Below are positions 25,185-33,412 of a stretch of DNA of 38,243 nt, one piece after another. Both the position numbers and the translations under genes were made by a program. The number at the start of each line of letters is the position of its first letter. The stretch's first letter is position 1. Origin of the DNA: a bacterium (GTDB lineage: Bacteria > Verrucomicrobiota > Kiritimatiellia > RFP12 > UBA1067); the NCBI GenBank assembly GCA_025360845.1, contig JANYBJ010000054.1, positions 1 to 38,243 on the forward strand. The letters run 5' to 3'. The notes under the pieces were generated by a model. It worked only from the letters and a program-made list of their open reading frames with translations, made no database searches and was not told the DNA's origin.

Positions 25185-25751
25185 TTAGCCCAGTTTATTG
25201 TTATGCTCATCAACAAAGGCGACTATGTCCCCATTAAGCCTAACAATCCACGCCAGCTTGAATATTGGCGGAATTATTAAAGCCTTTCTTGCAATAGCTA
25301 GGAAGCATCCTTCACTCTCGGCATGACCAAAGCTACGCATCTTGTTTTGCCGTGAATAACGCCAGTTTTGTCGAACAAAGTCGGCGTCACTCGCGCCAAC
25401 AAGTTTCTTGAAGAATGGTAATGGCATCGCAGGTGTAAAAGAGCCAAAGAAAACGACCTCGGGCATAAGTTGACAGCACGTTTCTAAGGAAATTTCAGTC
25501 GTCGGAATCGGCGGCAGTTCAGATGATCGGAAGACATGTTCGGGTTCTGGAACGCCCCCACCAACGCGCTCTGAAGAAGGCCGAAGCAGGCAGAGTACTT
25601 CCACATGACAAGCTCCGTCCCCTGTCGGCCTTGTGGCCATGCCATGGAAACTGAGTAAGACCATTGTATTCGACGTTAACGCAGAGGAGTAATCACCGGA
25701 GTCGATTGCTGCCAACAGTTGGTCGGTAATCGAGTTGTTTGGGCGCTGCAC
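25185..25751 (-). CDS. Unknown protein of the AVAST-like operon, start uncertain
   Basis: The frame is open from a TTG at 25841 to the stop at 25185. The preferred start is a GTG at 25751 with GGAGAG directly upstream, giving 188 residues; the first in-frame ATG is at 25664 (159 residues). Visible stretches include MVLLSFHGMATRPTG and EVVFFGSFTPAMPLPFFKKL. No family recognised. The 5' part overlaps the last codons of the STAND gene in another frame by about 59 bp (more with the TTG). That suggests either translational coupling or an indel in the STAND 3' end. Confidence 0.55.
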   Translation of the reverse strand: MQRPNNSITDQLLAAIDSGDYSSALTSNTMVLLSFHGMATRPTGDGACHVEVLCLLRPSSERVGGGVPEPEHVFRSSELPPIPTTEISLETCCQLMPEVVFFGSFTPAMPLPFFKKLVGASDADFVRQNWRYSRQNKMRSFGHAESEGCFLAIARKALIIPPIFKLAWIVRLNGDIVAFVDEHNNKLG

Positions 25752-28700
25752 GGTCTCTCCGTAGACCTTGAGGATGATTACACATCCAGACGATAAAACG
25801 AAATAATTCGACGCCTGGACTTTGCTCGGGCTCACTATCAATCAGAAAGCCAAAGTCCTTAATCTCCTTCGTTGCGTCTCCTACCATCAAGCGGACATGC
25901 TCGATCACTGAATCAATTAACTGTTGGCTCTCAGCTCCGGTTAACAATGATCCAACCTTTCCGATCAGATGCTGCAACGGTCGCCATTTCGGCACATGGC
26001 GTTCAGCCTCAAGTAATGGAGCGTAGAAGCGGATAACTTTCGTTGCATTCGTTTCCCCCTCGAGCAACATTGCTTCTGCCAGCCGAGTGCTGTCCGAAAG
26101 ATCGCCCCAAATGCCCCATTCGCCGTCCTGAGCAATCAGCAGCGTCTTCACGGCTTGGGTCTTTGCGGCCACGCGATTGCCCAAAGCCCATTGACGTTCA
26201 GCCTCCTCCTGGGCCTTATCTGCGTCCCGCAATGCCTTGTTATGCCCAAAGATTCCCGGTTGAAAAATGACATGTTCGAATTCATCATTATTGTCCGCTT
26301 GTTGACTTTGAATGGGGGCTGGTGGTTTGGGCGGGGGCAGGCCCGTTAGTATCATCTCAAAGGCTGCGTGCAATTCCGGTTTCAATGTACTACGGAACGC
26401 ACACAAAAAGGCCGCCCTGTCCCCCTTGCAAGTCTCTGCTTCGGCGACCATGGATGTGCGCCGAATGAGTTCCGGAACAGCGCCAACTTCGTTCGCGATC
26501 TTAGCAAAAGCCTCCGCATAATCAGTCAAGTGGCGGTCGTCGCCACAGTGAAAGATTTCGAGCAAACCCCAGCGCAGCGCCCATGGGGTTCCGCCAGAGT
26601 TTCGCACTAAGGCTAAAGCGGCCGCCTGATCATCCAGTGCGCCACCGGGGAAGCGGTTTCCCCGCAACGTACCAACCTTGTCGATCAACCCATGTTGTGC
26701 TTCTGCCCACAATTCCGCCGTTGAACCGCAACATTGCCGACGAAAGTATGCCACGGCTGCCCGAATTTTCCCCTGCCTCGCAATTTCTCCAAGCAGAATC
26801 GATTTCTCGACCCGGACGTAGCGTTGAAAGGTCATTTCGCCAGAGGCCTTTTCGAGGTAGCCCGCGACTTGCGGGAGGCGCTGCTGCACCTCATTGCAAA
26901 CCGGAACATTTCGAAGCACGTCGTTCATTAGGCTAAGTTGATCTTCTTTGTACCAAGATGGCCCCATGGATACAGACAGTAGTTGCTGATACAGCCGTTC
27001 GGCCTCCTCATGTGCTCCGAGACGGGTAAAAAACGGTATTAGCCGAAGTAATTCCGGAACGAGTTCGTGCCTATTCTCAACGCCTTGCAGCACATGGTCT
27101 CGCCAACTCTTTAACAACCGGAAAAGTGGAGGCGCGACATCAGTGGGTGGTTCTTCCCGTGTCACTTGTTCTAGCACGTAGAAAGCCGACATCCGAAAAC
27201 CTTCGGAATACATGCCCCACTGACCGTCAGCACTAATTGCCAAGTCGTCCAACCATGTCGGCAGTTCTTCGGGAAAACAATCGTTGATCACCTCGGCCAA
27301 TTGTCGATAGACTCCGGGCAACACAGTCTCTGGGATGGCATAGCTGTCGCACCAACCGGCCCGTTGCTGCAAATTGAAACGCAGCTTGTCTACCACTTGC
27401 GATTTCAGTTGGTCTCGGCAGGCGAGCCGAACTTTCTCGCTACCTTCGGCTTTGGCCCTTCGGGCCTTACCATCGTACCAATTAAGCTCACAGATCAGAC
27501 GTCCCAGAGTCTCAACCCAATCGGATCCCACGATAACACCTAAGATGGTAGTTGGAGGATGAAAATTGGAGTCGAGGAACGCCGCAACGCGCCAAAGGCA
27601 GAGACATTCCTGCAAATCTTCATGGTTTACATCGACTCCGTTCTTAGCTTTGAGTTGCAACGGCCTAACCGGCTGAAGGCTGCCTTTCGCACCGAAAAGC
27701 TCCACGACACCTGCTGGCGCACCAAAGCGCACCAAAGTATCAGTAACAACACTGGCCATAGGTGCATCCAGCTCATCAGTTCGAACCAGCTCAGCAAGGT
27801 CAGAGAAAAGTTTGGCCAGAGATTTTCTATTCTTTGACAGGTGATAGTTATCGACAGTGCTTTCATATTTTAAAAGCACCATGCAAAGAATCGGCAGGTA
27901 TCGTGGAGGAAAATCGACAACACGCGTCTTGAGCTTAGCCATCTCAATATATGCGTCTCGAAAGCTAAGATAATAGGTGGCCATCTCGGCATTTGACGAC
28001 CAAAGATAGTGATCAATTCTCGAAGGGGCGTCCTTTAAGGCCTCCTCGCAGGCGTGTCTTGCCATTTTCATGACTGTAATGACTTTCTTAATCTTCTCGA
28101 CACCTGCCAACTGCATCATAAAGAGGGTCTGGATGTGCCGCGAACAAAGCTCAAGAAAGTACGGCAGTTCCATGTCGCCGTAACTTTCCACGATGCGCTG
28201 TTGAATCAGGCGAAGCAGCATCAGCGCATCGTTATCATATCCGTATTCGTGCAATAGGAATCCGATTTGCAGCGCGTCGGTAGGCCTTACAATGAGGGTC
28301 TTGAGCCTCAATATATGGTTGAGTGCCTCTTGTGGTCGGCCCAAGGATATAAGCGCTTCTGCAATCAAACGCGCCGATTGGGCAAAGAGCGAGTCATAAC
28401 GGAAACTGATCCGTTGTGACAATAGGATCAGACGGAAGGACTCGTCTACCGATGCCTCCAACACTGCGTGCTTAACTACCGCATCAACGTCTGCAATGAG
28501 AGCGTCCGGCTCTACACCGAGCGTTACCGACTCATCGACCCATTGCTGAATGCAATCTGTAAAGACGGAACGATCGCCTGCCCGCAGTTGATGAAAGATC
28601 CTATTTAAGACGCAATATCTCAACTCCGGTTCTTTCTTGCAGAAATCAGTCAGGCGACGGTAAATCAACCCATCAATATTTGCTGTTTGCTTGATAATAA

Positions 28701-30267
28701 AACTGGCGAATGATGCGTGATAGATCTCGGAATTATCTTCTGCTGTAAGCAGGTGGCGAATACGACTGATGACCGAAACAAACTGTATCTGTTCGGTCCG
28801 ATCCACAGCTTTGGCAAAATCCGCCAACGGCAACCCCCAACGCAGCCGTGCCATTAATGCAAGCAGATTTACGGCCCCTTCATCCGGCAACAGCTTATTC
28901 CAGATACCGAGGTAGTATTCTTCAATTGGGCCCGTCAAGACAGGGAAGTCGTCTAGGGCTTCGTCAGTCGTCTGGTGGTTGGCGTATTCGATTAGATAAC
29001 GCAAGTAAAGAGGATGCCCTTTGGCTTTTTCGCAGATTCGGCCGATAAATGCGGACGATCGTCTCTCGGGCTTCAATCTTTGTCGGCAATAGTCAGAACA
29101 TGCCGAATCCGGCAGAGGCGGCAGAGAAAAGACATCGTTGTTCTTCACCCTTCCGCCCAACGATGCCGTGATGCTGGCAAAATTAGGGGCAGTCAGCACC
29201 ACCGTAATCTGAGACGGCAATGTGCTGGGTAGAAGCCCTATGAGCTGATTCAGAAGTTGGCCTGTGGGAATCTCGTTCAGCCCATCGACGAAGAGCACTC
29301 CGCGCCGTTCGGTCTTCGCGCAGAATTGGGAGAAGGCTTCAAGATACTGAGCTGTCAGTCGTATTTGATCTGCATAGTTAATCTCTTCTTTTCGAGGCGA
29401 CTTCCCGGTGATTAGCACAGAGATAGTAGTGGTCAGCCATTCGAGGAAAACTTGGGGCTGAGCTCGATACTCCGCACCCAGTGCTCTGCCTGAGTCTGAG
29501 AGACAATAGGCTCCCAAACTGAGGAGCGTTTTGTCATCGGTTTCAAAATTGGCGCAAAATGTCGATTTTCCGTAACCATGTGCTCCTTCAAGAAAGAGAT
29601 AGCTCCCGACCTTCGACTGTACTGCTTTGGTGAAAGTTTGGGTGAAAGCTCCTCGGTTCGCTAGCAATGGCACCTCATGTACAGAAGGGGCACTCGGGAA
29701 AGTGATGCCATTTTCGAACAAAAAATGTTTCATTTGATGCAGGCTCAATGCTGCCACAGAGCCATCGACCTTCAAGCGAATCAGACCGACGGCGTTGCCA
29801 TTGCATACAACGGCTGCCCCTGACATGCCGTTATAAGCTTGCAGCGCCAACTTAGGATCGACGGAAAGATCGAGGTCGACCTTCAGTTTCGGGGTGCCCA
29901 ACACCTGCTCAACTGTTCCTGACAAACGATGCCCAAGAGTCTTTTTGCTCTGCGGATACCCAAACGTCTGCCATGCCTCGCCTTCACGCGGAAGTTGCAA
30001 GCTAACAGGTAATGGCGTGGCATCTGTCTTCTTCTCGAAAGACAAAAGACATGCGTCGTTTTCTTCAGATTGTGCGATGATCTTGCTGGAAACAGCAAGA
30101 TCTCCAGTGTCAGGGAAAAACAATTCGACCGGCTTGCCGTCGTCTAAGCCTGCAAGGACGCAGTGACGGGCGGTGATGATACGATCCATCGCTATCAACC
30201 AACCGGTCCCTGATACATCACCGCATGAGATGCGGCATGTCGCTGTTTTGATGACATGTTCAATCAT
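25693..30267 (-). CDS. Trypsin-like protease fused to STAND NTPase (AVAST type I-like, Avs1-type)
   Basis: A 1524-residue protein. Residues 1-200 form a trypsin-like serine protease with an intact triad: His35 (TARHC), Asp71 (ENDAC) and Ser149 (NGMSGAAVV). The STAND NTPase follows with Walker A GAHGYGKS (228-235, Lys234) and Walker B LFVDGLNE (325-332, Asp328). The C-terminal ~900 residues are helical TPR-like repeats, the usual sensor region. A protease-STAND gene with an upstream metallo-beta-lactamase gene is the hallmark of AVAST type I antiphage systems. Such proteins recognise a phage component through the repeats and then activate the protease, leading to abortive defence. The start is ATG 30267 because it overlaps the metallo-beta-lactamase stop by four bases (ATGA); a longer frame to 30297 would overlap that gene further. 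The last ~30 residues overlap the next gene and may be altered by an indel. Confidence 0.85.
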   Translation of the reverse strand: MIEHVIKTATCRISCGDVSGTGWLIAMDRIITARHCVLAGLDDGKPVELFFPDTGDLAVSSKIIAQSEENDACLLSFEKKTDATPLPVSLQLPREGEAWQTFGYPQSKKTLGHRLSGTVEQVLGTPKLKVDLDLSVDPKLALQAYNGMSGAAVVCNGNAVGLIRLKVDGSVAALSLHQMKHFLFENGITFPSAPSVHEVPLLANRGAFTQTFTKAVQSKVGSYLFLEGAHGYGKSTFCANFETDDKTLLSLGAYCLSDSGRALGAEYRAQPQVFLEWLTTTISVLITGKSPRKEEINYADQIRLTAQYLEAFSQFCAKTERRGVLFVDGLNEIPTGQLLNQLIGLLPSTLPSQITVVLTAPNFASITASLGGRVKNNDVFSLPPLPDSACSDYCRQRLKPERRSSAFIGRICEKAKGHPLYLRYLIEYANHQTTDEALDDFPVLTGPIEEYYLGIWNKLLPDEGAVNLLALMARLRWGLPLADFAKAVDRTEQIQFVSVISRIRHLLTAEDNSEIYHASFASFIIKQTANIDGLIYRRLTDFCKKEPELRYCVLNRIFHQLRAGDRSVFTDCIQQWVDESVTLGVEPDALIADVDAVVKHAVLEASVDESFRLILLSQRISFRYDSLFAQSARLIAEALISLGRPQEALNHILRLKTLIVRPTDALQIGFLLHEYGYDNDALMLLRLIQQRIVESYGDMELPYFLELCSRHIQTLFMMQLAGVEKIKKVITVMKMARHACEEALKDAPSRIDHYLWSSNAEMATYYLSFRDAYIEMAKLKTRVVDFPPRYLPILCMVLLKYESTVDNYHLSKNRKSLAKLFSDLAELVRTDELDAPMASVVTDTLVRFGAPAGVVELFGAKGSLQPVRPLQLKAKNGVDVNHEDLQECLCLWRVAAFLDSNFHPPTTILGVIVGSDWVETLGRLICELNWYDGKARRAKAEGSEKVRLACRDQLKSQVVDKLRFNLQQRAGWCDSYAIPETVLPGVYRQLAEVINDCFPEELPTWLDDLAISADGQWGMYSEGFRMSAFYVLEQVTREEPPTDVAPPLFRLLKSWRDHVLQGVENRHELVPELLRLIPFFTRLGAHEEAERLYQQLLSVSMGPSWYKEDQLSLMNDVLRNVPVCNEVQQRLPQVAGYLEKASGEMTFQRYVRVEKSILLGEIARQGKIRAAVAYFRRQCCGSTAELWAEAQHGLIDKVGTLRGNRFPGGALDDQAAALALVRNSGGTPWALRWGLLEIFHCGDDRHLTDYAEAFAKIANEVGAVPELIRRTSMVAEAETCKGDRAAFLCAFRSTLKPELHAAFEMILTGLPPPKPPAPIQSQQADNNDEFEHVIFQPGIFGHNKALRDADKAQEEAERQWALGNRVAAKTQAVKTLLIAQDGEWGIWGDLSDSTRLAEAMLLEGETNATKVIRFYAPLLEAERHVPKWRPLQHLIGKVGSLLTGAESQQLIDSVIEHVRLMVGDATKEIKDFGFLIDSEPEQSPGVELFRFIVWMCNHPQGLRRDRAAPKQLDYRPTVGSNRLR

Positions 30268-31436
30268 GGCGTATTTTGGCCGCCAAGCGCGACCCACTCC
30301 GTTTGACCTTCCATCACCGCGAAGTCTGTACCGGCTTTGCCGGAATAAGCTTTTAAACGGCGCGATGAAGCTGTGGCGTAGTTGAAGTGTATCATGCGGC
30401 GGAATGCCGCTGGCCGATCGACGATGGCCTTGAGAACGGCAAAGTCCGGATGTTGGTGACCTTCGCCGTTGGTGGAGATAAAATAATGTGGGCTGTCGAT
30501 AAGTGCGAGCAATTCTTCGCTGGTGTTACGCGCACTGCCGTGGTGAGCAATCTTGATCGCGTCAAAGATCGTCGTTTCCTCTTGTTTTAGAGCCGTGACG
30601 ATTTCATCGGCCCATGCATCGCTGAGGAACAGAAGCTGACAGTTTTCAACCTTCAGGAGCAAGGAAATCGAACTGCCATTAGTGACCGATTCATCTGGAA
30701 GGTGGGTTTTCGCCAGATCGGACTCCGCTGAGGCGAGCATTTGTGCGCCAGGATCAACCACTTCGTGAGCGCAGAGAAATTCAAAAATGTCATCGAGTTC
30801 CGCCAATGAACCAACCAAACCTAGGCGACGGATTTCCGATACCCACCACTTCTTGAGGGCATCCAACCGAGTCTGACTTGGACAAAGGACTTTGATTAGG
30901 GCATTTGGCAGACGCAACTCACGCAGCCCGTCTCCGCCAACTGAAAGAGTCCCATCGTGGGTGTTCCATCGGTAGCCGCCATCTCGCAACAGTTGCGTGA
31001 GCGCGTTGCCTTGGCGTGCACTAATTTCCTGTTCGAGATTCACGGGTGCGGTTGGCAGAGGATATCCACGCTGGCGTATTTCCTGCAGCAGAGCGGCATC
31101 ATCCGGTCGCAGTGTGGTCTGCCCCTGTGGAGGCGACACCAAACTGCGAAGGCTGTTGTGAAGAACCTCGCCCACAGGAATGATTCTCGGCGTTTTGGAA
31201 TAGCCGTTTTGGCGGAAGAACGTCAAGAGTCCAGAAATATGATCGGCATCGACGTGGGTTGCCACTACAAGGTCAAGTTGGTGGCCGTTGGCCGCGAGAC
31301 CCACCAAATCCGATCTAATGTGTGTCTGGAAGGTTTCGGCATATCCGCCATCGATCAGCATCAAAAACGGCCGATCCGTCGAGTTTACGAGGAAAGCGTC
31401 ACCGGATTCTGCGGGATAGCTTTTTATTCTAACCAT
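30264..31436 (-). CDS. Metallo-beta-lactamase-fold protein of the AVAST-like operon
   Basis: A 390-residue ComEC-like metallo-beta-lactamase-fold protein. Metal-binding signature THVDADH at 60-66 (His61, Asp63, Asp65, His66) and a later IKIAHHGSA motif (His298/His299). A strand ends in LLFLSDA, a typical aspartate position. ATG 31436 (MVRIKSYPAE) is chosen because GGAAATAGACAGT precedes it and because longer frames lack a ribosome site. It is the first gene of the operon and is translationally coupled to the protease-STAND gene. In AVAST type I the partner of this fold is required for defence. Hydrolysis of a nucleotide, nucleic acid or peptide cannot be decided from sequence. Confidence 0.85.
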   Translation of the reverse strand: MVRIKSYPAESGDAFLVNSTDRPFLMLIDGGYAETFQTHIRSDLVGLAANGHQLDLVVATHVDADHISGLLTFFRQNGYSKTPRIIPVGEVLHNSLRSLVSPPQGQTTLRPDDAALLQEIRQRGYPLPTAPVNLEQEISARQGNALTQLLRDGGYRWNTHDGTLSVGGDGLRELRLPNALIKVLCPSQTRLDALKKWWVSEIRRLGLVGSLAELDDIFEFLCAHEVVDPGAQMLASAESDLAKTHLPDESVTNGSSISLLLKVENCQLLFLSDAWADEIVTALKQEETTIFDAIKIAHHGSARNTSEELLALIDSPHYFISTNGEGHQHPDFAVLKAIVDRPAAFRRMIHFNYATASSRRLKAYSGKAGTDFAVMEGQTEWVALGGQNTP

Positions 31437-31467
31437 ACTGTCTATTTCCAACTGGTGAGAAGGCATT

Positions 31468-31654
31468 GGGGGTTGGAACATCGAATACTGGCTACCTTCT
31501 CTTCTTTTCTCATAGGCTTCGCTCGCATCGCTTCATCCCCTGCCGCTTAACGCGCGACCGCTTTGATTCCGCAAACACTTTCTTCATCCTTGAATATCAT
31601 CTTATCACGCCACGAGGCGAACCACAGCCTTGTATTTCTGGAGACGACGGGGCA
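31468..31654. repeat. Long interspersed repeat, copy A
   Basis: A block starting near tgggggttggaacatcgaat and continuing through ccttctcttcttttctcata to cacgccacgaggcgaacca and beyond. It aligns with copy B (32686-32875) over about 160-190 bp at high similarity. It lies upstream of the metallo-beta-lactamase gene, and the two copies flank the rhodanese gene. No gene is seen here; part of its start overlaps a weak alternative start of the AVAST-like operon. Confidence 0.65.
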
Positions 31655-31660
31655 TTTCAA

Positions 31661-31737
31661 ACAACGAAAATCACGAAAGGCGCGAAAGCAATAAGCTGCC
31701 TCTGCGTCCTTTTCGAGTCTTTCGCGTTTTTCGTTGT
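31661..31737. repeat. Inverted repeat beside copy A
   Basis: acaacgaaaatcacgaaagg followed by cgcgaaag (31661-31688) pairs with ctttcgcgtttttcgttgt (31719-31737). The near-perfect arms of about 19 bp are separated by a 30-base loop. Simple CGAAA-type hairpins of this kind are common in the intergenic DNA of related bacteria. The remaining sequence to 32029 shows no credible gene. Confidence 0.6.
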
Positions 31738-32029
31738 TATCTCAAGTGTCGGTCGACAAACCGAGGGCTCGACGACGAGCGGACGTCGATCTTGAATCGC
31801 CCGTTTTCTGCGGCATAGACGAGTATTTGGCCGTGCGGCTGCGCCGCGCCCGCCGCCCCTTTGTTCTTATCGCCCATATTTTTAATATCCGCCTCGTTCG
31901 GACTCAGCATCTTGACGGCAAGACTGTAGACAAAAGCTCATGTCGCGGCAAGCGCAAAGCGGCGAGGTGTCGGCGAGGTGGCCGGACGCTTCCGCACGCC
32001 CCGCCGCCCGTCACGGTTCGCCGAACCGG

Positions 32030-32536
32030 CTATTTCGCTTTGCAGCAGTCGCCAGAGCCTTTGACCTGCCCGCACTTCTTGCACAGGTCGGCGGTCTCGA
32101 GCGTCTCTTTAGCCTCTTTCCACCCCGTGATTCCGCCCGAGAAGTGCTTCACGTTCGTGTAGCCCAGCTTGGCTGCAGCCTCCGCGCCAGCCTTGTAGGC
32201 GCCACACTTGGGGCCGCCGCAGTAGGCCACCACGAGCGCGGCCTTTTCCTTGGGCAGTTTGTCGGCGAGCGCCGCCTTGGCGGTCTCGAAGTTGAGCGCG
32301 CCAGGAATGTGGCCTTTCGCGTAAGACTCGTTCCCGTTGCAGTCGAGCAGCGTGACGGTCTTGTCCGCGATCGCCTGCTTGAGCTCTGCCAGGCTGATTT
32401 CCGGCACGTCAGCCTTGGCCTTGTCCACACCGGCAGCCTTGGCCTGATCCGCGCCGGCAGCCGCCGTCTGCGCCATTAGCTGCCCCGACAAAAACGCAAG
32501 CGCCAGTGTCATGACTCCGCAGAGGATCGTCTTCAT
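32030..32536 (-). CDS. Exported rhodanese-like protein with Cys-rich tail
   Basis: A 168-residue protein. A signal peptide (residues 1-22, MKTILCGVMTLALAFLSGQL) and a low-complexity linker are followed by a rhodanese domain (about 45-148). It has the family's aspartate strand TLLDCN, the GHIPGALNF segment and the catalytic Cys106 in AYCGGPKC. A C-terminal tail with Cys152, Cys155, Cys164 and Cys165 (CKKCGQ, DCC) is unusual and may bind metal or transfer sulfur. The ATG is preceded by AAGGAGAAGCG. It stands alone between repeat blocks; the activity is probably periplasmic sulfur transfer or a redox role. Confidence 0.8.
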   Translation of the reverse strand: MKTILCGVMTLALAFLSGQLMAQTAAAGADQAKAAGVDKAKADVPEISLAELKQAIADKTVTLLDCNGNESYAKGHIPGALNFETAKAALADKLPKEKAALVVAYCGGPKCGAYKAGAEAAAKLGYTNVKHFSGGITGWKEAKETLETADLCKKCGQVKGSGDCCKAK

Positions 32537-32613
32537 TCGCTTCTCCTTCCGTGGCCGTGGCCACGTGTTGTCTTTTGTTTACAGAATCGCCTACAGGCAC
32601 ACAGTGCCGTTAT

Positions 32614-32642
32614 TCGTTATGGGAATGGTACCCCTCGGTCAA
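32614..32642 (-). promoter_or_regulatory. Possible rhodanese promoter
   Basis: Minus-strand TTGACC (32637-32642) and TAACGA (32614-32619) are 17 bp apart, about 80 bp upstream of the start. A palindrome CGTGGCC/GGCCACG (32550-32565) sits between promoter and ribosome site. Confidence 0.35.
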
Positions 32643-32685
32643 CTCCCAAGTCAAATGAAAGGAGATGGGGAAAAGTCCTGAGCTT

Positions 32686-32875
32686 GGGGTTGTGTCGGGG
32701 CATCGATACACGAGACGCCTTCTCTTCTTTTCTCATGCCATTTCGCAAGCATCGCTTCCCCCCCTGCCGCTGAATGCGCCGCCGCTCTGATTTCGCATAC
32801 ACTTTGTGCATGCTTGGTGACCATGATATCACGCCACGAGGCGAACCACAGCCTTGTTTTTGAAGACGATGGGGC
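32686..32875. repeat. Long interspersed repeat, copy B
   Basis: Second copy of the block at 31468-31654, 1.2 kb away in the same orientation. Shared landmarks are ccttctcttcttttctcat, cgccacgaggcgaaccacag and gacgatggggc. Differences are spread throughout, so the copies are old. No gene here. Confidence 0.65.
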
Positions 32876-32927
32876 GCACGGGCGTTTCTAATACCAGGAA
32901 CGAGAATCATTTAGCCCTTAATCTATT

Positions 32928-33011
32928 TCGCGCAGAGAACGCCAAGCGCGCAGAGGTGTGGCCAATTGCCTGATTTCAAAATACTCTGCGGTCTTTGCGC
33001 ACTCTGCGCGA
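32928..33011. repeat. CGCAGAG-type inverted repeat
   Basis: tcgcgcagagaacgccaagc followed by gcgcagag (32928-32955) pairs imperfectly with ctctgcggtctttgcgcact followed by ctgcgcga (32984-33011) across 28 bases. It belongs to the long hairpin repeats frequent in such genomes. Confidence 0.6.
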
Positions 33012-33070
33012 ACTCTGTTTTAGTCCACATCTTTTTGACATTGGCATAATTGACCTTTCGACGCATATGA

Positions 33071-33146
33071 ACGGACGGCCCAGCGGTCCGTCCCTTTCGA
33101 CTCGGCCCCAGAAATATTCAGGTAGGGCTCGACCGCTGGGCGAGCC
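33071..33146. repeat. Nested GC-rich inverted repeats
   Basis: gcccagcggtc (33078-33088) is the exact reverse complement of gaccgctgggc (33131-33141). Smaller hairpins ACGGAC/GTCCGT (33071-33076, 33086-33091) and GGCTCG/CGAGCC (33126-33131, 33141-33146) overlap it. A tightly folded non-coding block that could form a stable RNA or DNA structure. Confidence 0.6.
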
Positions 33147-33153
33147 ATCGCGT

Positions 33154-33202
33154 GTCGAACCGGCGGCTCGCGAGGACGTTCGCCCTCCAGATTGTGATCG
33201 CT
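33154..33202. repeat. 49-bp REP-like repeat, copy 1
   Basis: Matches 37568-37616 at 43 of 49 positions (both contain ggcggctcgcgaggacg and cgccctccag). It can form a hairpin around ctcgcgag. It is followed by a TAATC palindrome, as is the second copy in degenerate form, so the two repeats form a composite. Confidence 0.6.
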
Positions 33203-33210
33203 GTCATGGT

Positions 33211-33293
33211 CTTAATCGTAATCCCACTCGTAATCGTAATCTATACCGGGAGAAGGATGAGGAGGAAGATTAAGAGCAAGATTACGATTAGGA
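33211..33293. repeat. TAATC-type palindromic repeat, second copy
   Basis: cttaatcgtaatcccactcg continues to taatcgtaatc (33211-33241) and pairs with a right arm containing gattaagagcaagattacga (within 33260-33293). Same family as 18677-18754. Confidence 0.6.
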
Positions 33294-33339
33294 TATTTGT
33301 GCAGAATATCTCGCCGTCCAGATGCGATACTGTATCGGA

Positions 33340-33397
33340 TTGACATTCGGGGCGATTATAAACATAATTCACCCGTTTTGTAGACAGTATTTGTCTA
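33340..33397 (+). promoter_or_regulatory. Strong promoter plus operator-like palindrome upstream of the DUF4143 ATPase
   Basis: TTGACA (33340-33345), a 17-bp spacer and CATAAT (33363-33368) form a near-consensus promoter. Transcription would start near 33375. Immediately downstream is an inverted repeat TAGACA (33381-33386) / TGTCTA (33392-33397), a likely operator before the ATG at 33413. Confidence 0.6.
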
Positions 33398-33412
33398 AAA
33401 CATGGGTCATAA

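Noticed and set aside
31734-32479. Open frames on the plus strand around the rhodanese gene
   Set aside because: They are Arg-rich shadows of the minus-strand rhodanese, whose signal peptide and ribosome site are clear.
31468-33293. Repeats as a CRISPR array
   Set aside because: The repeats are few, unevenly spaced, palindromic and diverged, with no regular spacers or cas genes.
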